A stretch of DNA of 20,672 nt, from the NCBI GenBank assembly GCA_964534315.1, contig CAZHOV010000105.1, forward strand, positions 1 through 20,672, read 5' to 3'. The number at the start of each line of letters is the position of its first letter. Position 1 is the stretch's first letter. Below, in pieces: positions 1 to 6,603 of the stretch. The notes below the pieces were generated by a model. The model searched no databases and was not told where the DNA came from. It saw only the letters and a program-made list of their open reading frames with translations. The translations under genes and the position numbers were made by a program. This stretch comes from CAZHOV01 sp964534315. GTDB lineage: Bacteria > Bacteroidota > Bacteroidia > Chitinophagales > Saprospiraceae.

Positions 1-41
1 GATCTGGTCCTTCGGCCCTTCGGTCTTCTGGTCTTCTGATC
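1..41 (-). repeat. Short octamer tract downstream of the saccharopine dehydrogenase-like gene
   Basis: Read on the minus strand this stretch is made of units close to GACCAGAA and GACCGAAG, about five in a row with 8-bp spacing. It lies about 70 bases past the stop codon of the broken gene at 112-1307, with its purine-rich strand in the sense of that gene. A related purine-rich stretch (GGAGGACAGGACAACC) follows that stop codon directly. The tract is short and runs to the window edge, so its full length is unknown. Confidence 0.5.
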
Positions 42-72
42 CTAGGGGCGTTGCCACCTAGTTAAGGGGGTG

Positions 73-89
73 TCAGTCTTTCAGACTGA
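73..89. repeat. Small perfect hairpin
   Basis: TCAGTCT and AGACTGA pair perfectly around a TTC loop. It sits about 20 bases past the stop codon of the minus-strand gene ending at 112. No T-run follows on either strand, so it is a weak candidate for a transcription terminator and may be one of the many small palindromes that fill intergenic space here. Confidence 0.5.
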
Positions 90-111
90 TCTGGTTGTCC
101 TGTCCTCCGGC

Positions 112-1307
112 TTACCCGTTCTTCAGTTCAAAGGATAGACCGGCATTCTTTTGTAATCTTTTGAGTAAAGCATCTCCCATTGCTACCGAAGGAGTGATGA
201 CGCCGTAGTGTGGAAGGAGTTCATCCATTGCCAGACAAACAGCGGCTTCCCCCAGCATTTTCGAGGTAGAGCCATAACCCGGATCGCGGTCCCCTTTGAT
301 GCGGCCTCGAATGGTGGTGCCATCTGAAAAGATGCCGATCTGATCAAAGACGAAGAAACCTTCTTCCCGTTGTTTTTGAGAAGGTCCTTGTCCTGGTTTT
401 GGGGCGAATTGATCAATCAACCGCTTAATCAGTGTCCCTGGTTTGGCTTTGTATATTAAACCGAGAAAGAATCCAATGACATTGCCTTTTATTCTTCCCG
501 AGAGGCCTTTACCTGCGACCATAAATTCTTCGTAGCGAAAGTCTTTACCATATGGAAAGCCTTTTAAGGCATGGCTTCGTCGAACGATTTTGGTGGTGCT
601 TTCCAGCGTTGGAATTGCGGATCGAATTTTACGGATCTCAGATCGGGTTGGTCGGGTCCATGCTGAGCATCTGAAGGATTAAGCCCATACGGATTGCCCA
701 AAATCTTATAAATACTTTTGTCAGCTTCTGCTTCCACCAATACATTGAGCAGGCTAGCTACCGTCCCCCCGCTAAATCCGCCACTTGATGCTTTCAGCCC
801 GGTTTTGATATGTTGGCAATACGATCCGGTTTTGGCCTTAGCCTGTTGCTGAAGCCAAAAAACGCCCATATCTGAGGGGATCGAATCGAACCCACAGCAA
901 TGCACGATCTTAACTTCCTTTTGCGCGGCTTCTTCATGATGCGTATCGATCACCCGTCTCATCCACTGCACCTCGCCGGTCAGATCGCAGTAGTGGGTGC
1001 CAGAACGCACGCAGGAGGCTACTACCTCCGAGCCATATTTGGCATAAGGGCCTACCGTAGTGCAAAGCACCTTGGTCTGCTGGGTAAGCGCATCTAAGGA
1101 GGCAGCGTTCAGCGCATCGGCTTGCAGCAAAGGGATGGCTTCATCACCCAGTTCGGAACGTACTTTTTTTAGCTTCTCCATATTCCGTCCGGCCATGGCC
1201 CATTTTAATTCTTTATCAACCCCATAGGTCTGGAGTAGATATTGGGCGACCAGTCGGCCGGTAAAGCCGGTGGCACCGAGGAGGATGAGGTGGTAGTTAC
1301 GGATCAT
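112..1307 (-). pseudogene. Saccharopine dehydrogenase-like NAD(P)-binding protein (trans-acting enoyl reductase family), frameshifted
   Basis: The N-terminal piece (1307 down to 564) starts with a Rossmann nucleotide-binding motif, GATGFTGRLVAQYL, and carries family blocks GPYAKYG, THYCDLTGEVQWMRR and VHCCGFDSIPSDMG. The C-terminal piece continues in another frame: translating upstream of 522 gives TKIVRRSHALKGFPYGKDF, a normal continuation of the family. The frames meet near 590-600, where the sequence passes from WKAP straight to TKIVRRS. By comparison with the family about seven residues (roughly 20 bases, not a multiple of three) are missing there. The two pieces together would give a protein of nearly 400 residues, close to the usual length. 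Members act on sugars, amino acids or lipids, and the substrate cannot be told here. Either a real recent knock-out or an assembly error is possible; the rest is well conserved. Confidence 0.8.
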
Positions 1308-1318
1308 TTTTTTATTGA

Positions 1319-1438
1319 TTTATGCCCACACCCGACTTTTTAGACAAAAGGCAATGTAATGATTTTTTTAAAAGATTCCATTTTTTGATTTATCCTGAAG
1401 GGATAAAATATGTATAGCCCGGTATGAAATGCCGGGTA
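1319..1438. repeat. 120-bp direct repeat, copy 1 (left side of scaffold gap)
   Basis: This stretch is nearly identical to 1582-1701, with only a few base differences. It contains two small hairpins: TTATCC/GGATAA at about 1390-1406 and CCCGGTAT/ATGCCGGG at 1418-1436. It stops exactly at the N run, so the repeat is the likely cause of the assembly break. Confidence 0.85.
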
Positions 1439-1538
1439 NNNNNNNNNNNNNNNNNNNNNNNNNNNNNNNNNNNNNNNNNNNNNNNNNNNNNNNNNNNNNN
1501 NNNNNNNNNNNNNNNNNNNNNNNNNNNNNNNNNNNNNN
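1439..1538. other. Scaffold gap (100 N)
   Basis: Exactly 100 N, the usual placeholder for a gap of unknown size. Both sides are made of the same repeat family, so the true length and content between them cannot be read here. Confidence 0.98.
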
Positions 1539-1593
1539 CCTGCCTTTGGCAGGTATGCTTTAGGGCCAGGGGGGCGGGATGATTTATGCCCAC
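1539..1593. repeat. 55-bp direct repeat, copy 1
   Basis: It starts with the hairpin CCTGCC-TTT-GGCAGG and runs through a G-rich stretch into TTTATGCCCAC. The same sequence recurs at 1954-2008. Its last bases overlap the start of the 120-bp repeat at 1582, so the two units form one larger composite pattern. Confidence 0.85.
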
Positions 1594-1701
1594 ACCCGAC
1601 CTTTTAGACAAAAGGTAATGTAATGATTTTTTTAAAAGATTCCATTCTTTGATTTATCCTGAAGGGATAAAATATGTATAGCCCGGTATGAAATGCCGGG
1701 T
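1582..1701. repeat. 120-bp direct repeat, copy 2 (right side of scaffold gap)
   Basis: Matches 1319-1438 almost base for base, including both hairpins. After this copy the sequence continues into a run of further hairpins, which shows what may lie hidden in the gap after copy 1. Confidence 0.85.
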
Positions 1702-1720
1702 AAAAGAAATAGGGGCCTGG

Positions 1721-1848
1721 CAACCCTGACAGGGTTGAATATGCCCTAAACCTTTACGATCATTCAACCCCGTCAGGGTTGATGCAGGTCCTTATTAAAT
1801 CCCCCCAATTATCATTGGGGGCTATACGGATTCAATCCCTTTGGGATT
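1721..1848. repeat. Cluster of REP-like hairpins
   Basis: Four palindromes follow each other: CAACCCT/AGGGTTG at 1721-1737, CAACCCC/AGGGTTG at 1765-1781, CCCCCAAT/ATTGGGGG at about 1802-1821, and AATCCC-TTT-GGGATT at 1834-1848. Short GC-rich hairpins with 3-4 base loops, spaced 10-30 bases apart between genes, are typical of REP/BIME-type sequences. No transposase gene for them is seen in the window. The remainder of 1308-2041 holds no gene that I can support. Confidence 0.65.
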
Positions 1849-1953
1849 AAAAAATTCGAAACTCCATACAACCTTTTGCCAGTTTTTGAAGATACCATTT
1901 TTCTTCTCGAAAGTGGCTCTTATTTTCGCACCAAGAGAAGCGGGCTGGGTACC

Positions 1954-2008
1954 CCTGCCTTTGGCAGGTATGCTTTAGGGCCAGGGGGGCGGGATGATTT
2001 ATGCCCAC
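1954..2008. repeat. 55-bp direct repeat, copy 2
   Basis: Same sequence as 1539-1593, including the CCTGCC-TTT-GGCAGG hairpin at 1954-1968. It ends about 33 bases beyond the stop codon of the molybdopterin subunit gene on the minus strand. Confidence 0.85.
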
Positions 2009-2041
2009 GCGCGCCCTTCAGACCCTGGCCATTGGGGTTCC

Positions 2042-4180
2042 CTAACCCAAAATTTCCGCCTCCTCCACAAACGGTTGCTTGGTCACCCGCGTTCCGGTAG
2101 CTTTAAAAATGGCATTGGCGACAGCTGCAGCGATCGGGGGCAAGGCGGGCTCGCCTAATCCTGTCGGAGCTATGCCGTTCTGGACGAAGTGGGTCTCGAT
2201 GTCCGGCGCTTCGTTGATGCGAATGAGTCGGTAGCGGTCGAAGTTGTTCTGCTCGGGTTTGCCGTTTTTGAAGGTTAATTTGCTGAACATGGCATGGCCG
2301 ATACCGTCAATGGTGGCGCCTTCTACCTGATTTTTAGCACCGCTTTCGTTGATCACAATTCCACAATCAACGGCGCAGTACACCTTTTTGACTTTAGGCT
2401 TGCCGCCTTCCATGGCGACCTCCGCCACCTGGGCGACATAAGAATTGTGGGAATAATAGGCCGAAACGCCCCGGTAAATCCCTTCTTCGGGTTGATCCCA
2501 ATTGGATTTCTCCCGCACCAACTTCAATACGCCGGCATAGCGTTCGGGATCGTAATCGTTATTTTCTCCAACCGGATTATTCTTGGCGCGCTCGAACCAC
2601 TCCAATCGCAGCTCAATAGGGTCTCTACCCATTTCCTCAGCAATCTCGTCAATGAAGGATTGTTCGGCAAACCCAATAAAATTGGAAATAGGAGCTCTCC
2701 AGGCTCCGGTCGTGATGTTGGATTCATGGATATGGCTCTCCGCAAGATAATGGTCGATCGCACCCGCAGGAAAGCGATTCGGGAATAATGCCTTTCCATT
2801 AATACCGGCACCCCGGATATGGAGACCGAGGAGGTTGTTATTCTTATCGAGGGCCGCCCGGTAAGTAACTTTGTAGGACGGACGGTAGGTGCCTTGTGTC
2901 ATATCATCTTCCCGAGTATAGATCAATTTGACCGGCGCTTTCACCAATTGGGAAATCTGGGCGGCTTCTATTGCAAAATGCCCATACAGTCTGCGTCCGA
3001 ATCCGCCTCCCATGCGCGTCATATCAATCGAAATATTTTCTTCCGGGACATTCAGCTTTTTGGCCACTCTGCCACGTGTACTTTGCGGCGTTTGAATTGG
3101 TCCTACCAGTTCAATTTTATCACCACGCACGTCTGCAAAGAAATTCATGGGCGCCATCGGGTTGTGGGCCAGGAAGGGCGCATCGTAGGTGCGTTCGATT
3201 ACTCTGGCAGCTTTGCCAAACGCCTGGTTCGGATCACCATCTTTTCGGACCGGCTTATCCTGAGGCTTCTGGTTCAATTCCGCCAGGATCTTTTCGTGAT
3301 CTTCTGTATTTTCAAGGGCTGAGTCTTCTTCCCATTCGATATTTAGGGCATCTTTAGCCTTTTTACATTCACAAAAGGAATTTCCCACTACAGCGACCTG
3401 GTCGTCAAATTGCACCACATGCTTTATTCCCGGCATCGCCTTTGCTTTTGAATCATCGACCGATTTGAGCTTCAGGCCGAAGGCGGGGCGATGGGTGATC
3501 ATGGCGATGAGCATGCCCTCTCGTTTAAAATCCATTCCATAAAGCGGCTTCCCGGTGATAATCTCCTTGTTATCTACATTCTTGATGGGCTGGCCGATAA
3601 TCTTAAAGTCTTTAGGATCTTTGAGGTCTACTTCCTCTGGCACGGATAATTCCAGTCCGGCAGCTACGATTTCTCCATAGCCCATTGACTTTCCGGAAGC
3701 TTTGTGTAGCACCTTACCGTTGTCCGTCGTACATTCCGAAGGATCGACTTCCCAGCTTTTGGCGGCTGCATCGAGCAGCATTTTCCGGGCGCTGGCGCCA
3801 GCCATGCGCAGGCTCTCCCAGCCCTGTCGGATCGACTGGCTACCTCCAGCTACTTGGCGGCGATAATTATCGGTATCGAGTGGCGCTTGTTCTACGATGA
3901 CGTCTTTCCAGGCGATATCCAATTCTTCGGCTACGATCATGGGCATGGACGTTTTTACTCCTTGTCCGATCTCCGGATTGGGCGCCATGATGGTCACGAT
4001 GCCATTTTCGGCAATTTTGAGGAAAGCGTTGACATCGAACCATTCTTCAGGGATGGCGGCAGCTTCGGTGGCAGGGCTGGTGCAAGAGGCCAGCCAGTTG
4101 AAACCGATCATTACACCACCGCCTGCGGCGACGGATACTTTGATGAATGATCTTCGGTCGAATTTTATGGTGGTTTTCAT
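2042..4180 (-). CDS. Molybdopterin-binding subunit of an isoquinoline 1-oxidoreductase-type molybdenum hydroxylase
   Basis: A 712-residue catalytic subunit of the xanthine dehydrogenase/aldehyde oxidase family, which hydroxylates aromatic heterocycles or oxidises aldehydes with a molybdenum cofactor. An N-terminal Tat signal (RRSFIKV at residues 9-15) leads into a hydrophobic stretch and a lipobox-like LASC (30-33), so export and lipid anchoring are likely. The hammerhead domain follows (ITGKPLYGMDF), then molybdenum-cofactor blocks such as MGGGFGRRLYGHF and, near the end, the segment PTGLGEPALPP with the expected catalytic glutamate. I chose the ATG at 4180 because it places the twin arginines close to the N terminus. 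The open frame runs 20 codons further upstream, but those codons encode a low-complexity Phe/Lys run. Length fits the IorB type. It lies 264 bases downstream of the 2Fe-2S subunit gene. The substrate cannot be assigned. Confidence 0.9.
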   Translation of the reverse strand: MKTTIKFDRRSFIKVSVAAGGGVMIGFNWLASCTSPATEAAAIPEEWFDVNAFLKIAENGIVTIMAPNPEIGQGVKTSMPMIVAEELDIAWKDVIVEQAPLDTDNYRRQVAGGSQSIRQGWESLRMAGASARKMLLDAAAKSWEVDPSECTTDNGKVLHKASGKSMGYGEIVAAGLELSVPEEVDLKDPKDFKIIGQPIKNVDNKEIITGKPLYGMDFKREGMLIAMITHRPAFGLKLKSVDDSKAKAMPGIKHVVQFDDQVAVVGNSFCECKKAKDALNIEWEEDSALENTEDHEKILAELNQKPQDKPVRKDGDPNQAFGKAARVIERTYDAPFLAHNPMAPMNFFADVRGDKIELVGPIQTPQSTRGRVAKKLNVPEENISIDMTRMGGGFGRRLYGHFAIEAAQISQLVKAPVKLIYTREDDMTQGTYRPSYKVTYRAALDKNNNLLGLHIRGAGINGKALFPNRFPAGAIDHYLAESHIHESNITTGAWRAPISNFIGFAEQSFIDEIAEEMGRDPIELRLEWFERAKNNPVGENNDYDPERYAGVLKLVREKSNWDQPEEGIYRGVSAYYSHNSYVAQVAEVAMEGGKPKVKKVYCAVDCGIVINESGAKNQVEGATIDGIGHAMFSKLTFKNGKPEQNNFDRYRLIRINEAPDIETHFVQNGIAPTGLGEPALPPIAAAVANAIFKATGTRVTKQPFVEEAEILG

Positions 4181-4271
4181 GGTATTTATTTTTTCTTTTT
4201 TCTTGATAAAAAAGAAACAAAAAATCAAGGCTGTATTCAAATTTTAACGCTTTTTGAAATACTACCAGTCT

Positions 4272-4315
4272 AAAAGGAATAAACTCACCCTTTGGGTTCA
4301 AACAGTATTCCTTTT
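4272..4315. promoter_or_regulatory. Hairpin between the two molybdenum hydroxylase genes
   Basis: AAAAGGAATA (4272-4281) pairs with TATTCCTTTT (4306-4315), with an inner ACCC-TTT-GGGT around 4287-4297. A T-run follows on the plus strand (4311-4318), and an A-run precedes the structure on the minus, coding strand. It lies in the long 264-base space between the subunit genes and could lower or pause read-through, so setting the subunit ratio. That role is inference. Confidence 0.4.
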
Positions 4316-4444
4316 TTTACGACTGCTACTATTCCAAAAAGCTAATTTGAATAAGGCCGATTTGAGTTCTGATTATCATGAAATTTATTTTGAAATATAT
4401 ATAAGTATTAGAATGTTATTTTAAGCTATCTTAAGTTCTTAGTA

Positions 4445-4900
4445 TTACTTACCTGCAGCGGTATGGATGGCTTTTCGGATGCGGACGTAGGCGCCGCAGC
4501 GGCAGATGTTGCCGGCCATGGCATTGTCGATATCGGCATCGGTAGGTTTGGGTTTCTTCTTGAGGAGGGCGACGGCGGAGATGATCTGGCCGGCCTGACA
4601 GTAGCCGCATTGGGAGACATCTTCTTCATGCCAGGCTTCCTGGACGGGGTGGTCGCCTTTTTCAGATAAGCCTTCGATAGTAGTGATGGCTTTGTCTTTG
4701 ACCATTTCGACAGTGGTCATGCAGGAGCGGACCGCCTGGTCGACGATGAGCACGTTGCAGGAGCCGCACAGGCCGATCCCGCAGCCGTATTTGGTGCCTA
4801 CTAAATCGAGGGAATCGCGGAGTACCCAGAGTAGAGGAGTATCGGGGGTCACCTCTACCTGTTGAGATTTTCCATTGATGTTGAGTGTAAAAGAGGCCAT
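4445..4900 (-). CDS. 2Fe-2S subunit of an isoquinoline 1-oxidoreductase-type molybdenum hydroxylase
   Basis: A 151-residue iron-sulfur subunit with two 2Fe-2S clusters that pass electrons from the molybdenum centre. The N-terminal plant-type ferredoxin fold carries Cys40, Cys45, Cys48 and Cys60 (motif CGIGLCGSC). The C-terminal helical domain carries Cys98, Cys101, Cys133 and Cys135 (CGYCQAGQ and CRCG). All eight ligands are present and the length is normal for the family. It has no signal peptide of its own. In this family the small subunit is normally exported while bound to the Tat-carrying partner, here the next gene downstream. The ATG at 4900 gives the expected N terminus (MASFTLNINGK). 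There is no FAD subunit, as usual for the two-subunit type, and the electron acceptor is not visible nearby. Confidence 0.93.
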   Translation of the reverse strand: MASFTLNINGKSQQVEVTPDTPLLWVLRDSLDLVGTKYGCGIGLCGSCNVLIVDQAVRSCMTTVEMVKDKAITTIEGLSEKGDHPVQEAWHEEDVSQCGYCQAGQIISAVALLKKKPKPTDADIDNAMAGNICRCGAYVRIRKAIHTAAGK

Positions 4901-4918
4901 ATGTTTAGCATGTTATTA

Positions 4919-4945
4919 GCCATGAAGGACTAACGCCTTCATGGC
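4919..4945. promoter_or_regulatory. Perfect 10-bp hairpin in the leader of the 2Fe-2S subunit gene
   Basis: GCCATGAAGG and CCTTCATGGC pair perfectly around a 7-base loop. The structure lies 19 bases upstream of the start codon at 4900, in the probable mRNA leader. It could affect translation or mRNA stability, or it may simply be another intergenic palindrome like those at 1721-1848. It is not a known riboswitch that I recognise. Confidence 0.5.
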
Positions 4946-5458
4946 GGATTTTAGAAAAGGGAAATATTGTATAGAGGAATTCTTATTTAAAAGAATTTGC
5001 CCTACTACACATTAAGATTGAAAAATACGATCATTTTTTGGGGAATGCAAATTAATGGGGGAAATAGTGGGGGGAGAGGTGTAACCGGTTGGGTGAAGGA
5101 TGGGGGGGGTATTGGAAAACTGACTGAAAAATGGTAATTTCAATCAAAAGTTCCTTGAAATCTTGATGATTTATGTCCAATTTTTTCGTTATTTTTAGTC
5201 TAAATTTTAGGAAAAAACACTCCAAAGATGTCGCTTTTTAAGAGATTTATACAAGTTTCTGCCATTTACTTGACTGATAATCAGGTGTTTATAATCATTG
5301 AAGGGTAGGAGTGATCCCGAAAGGAATGCTGTTGCATCCTTCGGGACAAGTTATGTGCTGCCGAGAGGCACTGCTTTAAGGCTAGGCTCTAAGGCTTACG
5401 CCTTGTTGAGTTGTTTAAGTGTTGAATTGTTGAAGGGATTGGTTAAGATTGTTAATCT
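4946..5458. other. Intergenic region, no gene seen; contains G-runs and an imperfect hairpin
   Basis: No coding stretch can be supported on either strand. A G-rich segment at 5057-5109 has runs of 5, 6, 3 and 8 G on the plus strand. An imperfect hairpin at 5315-5346 pairs TCCCGAAAGGAATGC with GCATCCTTCGGGA. The promoter of the molybdenum hydroxylase genes should lie at the left end, but I cannot place it with confidence. Confidence 0.5.
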
Positions 5459-5684
5459 AACGTGAGGTTCGCCTTCAATAAAATAGGAAAACCTTTCCCG
5501 CGCCCTAAATCCCTGAAAGCCTGCCTACTGAAGGTAGGGGAAATCAGCCCGCACCTAAAAATTATAGCGTTGGCCCTCCCTACCTTTAGGGTAGGCAGGC
5601 CTTTAGGAACAAAAGGCGAGCGTTGGCAAGAGAAATAATTTTTAAAACATTGATTGTCATATGCAAACGCCCGAACCTCACGTT
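5459..5684. mobile_element. 226-bp inverted-repeat element (MITE-like)
   Basis: The ends are perfect 13-base inverted repeats: AACGTGAGGTTCG at 5459-5471 and its complement at 5672-5684. Inside lies a second, longer imperfect inverted repeat (about 5519-5539 with 5577-5600, built on GCCTGCCTAC/GTAGGCAGGC). A 26-27 base direct repeat, starting TTGTTTAAGTGTTGAATTG, occurs at 5411-5437 and again at 5683-5708. No transposase is encoded; the 93-codon minus-strand frame across it looks like a by-product. The same 13-base end recurs at 20620-20632. This structure fits a non-autonomous transposable element. Since the direct repeat does not directly abut the left end, it may not be a true target duplication. 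Confidence 0.6.
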
Positions 5685-5873
5685 GTTTAAGTGTTGAATT
5701 GTTGAGGGTGGTGTAATTGGTTTTAATCATCAATGTGCCAGAGCTCTTTTCCCACGCTCAAGTTTTGCAAAACTGTTGAGCGTTAGGGATTTCGGAATCA
5801 CTGATTGTCCCGCTGTTGGAATGGTTAGTTTCAGGAGGTTGCTTTGCCTTGATGTTAGCCGGGGGGGGATTGT

Positions 5874-5893
5874 CCCACCATTGAAATGGTGGG
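5874..5893. repeat. Perfect hairpin of a dispersed motif
   Basis: CCCACCATT pairs with AATGGTGGG across two bases. The surrounding motif GATTGTCCCACCATTGAAAT recurs at about 6418-6437. A related form is at 16635-16652 in reverse orientation, and a looser one lies at about 5806-5824. Confidence 0.6.
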
Positions 5894-5906
5894 TTGATAA
5901 TTTGCT

Positions 5907-5975
5907 TTCCCATTCCTCCTCTTTTCCTTCTTTCCTAATTTCCCCATTTTCTGATCTCCTATTCCCCTCCTTTCT
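5907..5975 (-). repeat. Degenerate purine-rich octamer tract after the ATPase remnant
   Basis: On the minus strand this is a run of units like GGAAAGAA, GGAAAAG and GGGGAATA, a degenerate form of the array at 20217-20579. It begins directly after the stop codon (5976-5978) of the ATPase remnant, with the purine strand in that gene's sense. Confidence 0.5.
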
Positions 5976-6212
5976 TCAATATAGAAATCCAAATAACCAA
6001 AGAGGAATGATATTTTTGAAACCGACAACAATATCGTCTTTTACTAGTACGATATCCTTTTCTGAGGGGCGCTGTTTGTTTCTTCCCCCGATCTCAAATT
6101 TATTACCATCGGATGTTATAAAGTCAAACTGTTTTCCAGGAAAATGGAGAATGTAGCCTGCATTTTTTAGCTGATTTAGAAAAAAGGTTTCTCTTAAACG
6201 ATACCTGATTGA
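5976..6212 (-). pseudogene. C-terminal remnant of an AAA-type ATPase with DUF4143 domain
   Basis: Minus-strand translation upstream of the TGA at 5976-5978 gives about 78 codons: RETFFLNQLKNAGY, then HFPGKQFDF, FEIGGRNK, ending in GFKNIIPLWLFGFLY. By family memory this is the C-terminal end of the ATP-binding proteins with an N-terminal AAA domain and a DUF4143 domain, which typically end in IPLWLFGFLY after an RETFFxNQL block. An in-frame TGA at 6213-6215 and the loss of all upstream family sequence, including the Walker motifs, show it to be a fragment. Full members have about 380-400 residues, so only the last fifth survives. Function of the family is poorly defined. Confidence 0.75.
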
Positions 6213-6365
6213 TCAACCTGGTTTGAAATGAGATCAATTTATCCATAAAAATGGTTTGAGTTGAGATCAAAAATAGTTAATTTTTGAGTTAAAGCCAAAC
6301 CGGTTTTAAAAAAGTGTGAAGTGGTATTTTCTACTAATATCTACCTTTTTTGTAAAGCTCTGAAA

Positions 6366-6533
6366 ATCAAAGGCCTTCGCGTATTCTAGTAGTGACGTAG
6401 TCACGAGAATTTTATTTGGATTGTCCCACCATTGAAATGGCAGGGTTGATAATTAAAGTAAAGGACTTCACACTGCTTCGCCTTTACTATATAGTTTACT
6501 TTTTTGGCCAAGCCCTAGCTGGTGATAGCCTTC
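6366..6533 (+). repeat. 168-bp dispersed repeat, copy 1
   Basis: It aligns end to end with the complement of 16543-16711 at high identity. In order it contains an AAAGG start, the palindrome GTGAC-GTA-GTCAC (6392-6404), a CCCACCATTGAAAT block, a hairpin AGTAAAGG/CCTTTACT, and an end GGCCAAGCCCTAGCTGGTGA. No protein frame spans it. It stops 70 bases before the carotenoid oxygenase start and is followed by a pyrimidine-rich stretch. It could be a transposable-element derivative or a structured RNA; I do not recognise it. Confidence 0.7.
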
Positions 6534-6603
6534 ATACTTCCTATTTCCTCCTTTTCCTCAACTTATTCCCTCCCCAACGGTTAATGCTACAAAACAACTA
6601 CAT

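Noticed and set aside
1834..1854. Hairpin AATCCC-TTT-GGGATT followed by an A-run as a terminator
   Set aside because: The T-run would have to follow the stem in the transcript; here it is on the wrong side for the minus-strand genes, and no plus-strand gene ends nearby.
1876..2100. 74-codon plus-strand frame
   Set aside because: It runs through the 55-bp repeat and into the 3' end of the molybdopterin subunit gene on the other strand.
2294..3357. Long plus-strand frames inside the molybdopterin subunit gene
   Set aside because: They are complements of a well supported gene and show no domain or motif of their own.
5411..5708. Direct repeat as a target-site duplication of the MITE-like element
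   Set aside because: The left copy ends 21 bases before the element and the right copy overlaps its end, so it is not a clean duplication.
5452..5733. 93-codon minus-strand frame
   Set aside because: It spans both ends of the inverted-repeat element exactly and has no protein-like pattern.
5776..6156. 126-codon plus-strand frame
   Set aside because: It covers hairpin and pyrimidine-tract DNA and the complement of the ATPase remnant, which has much better protein evidence.
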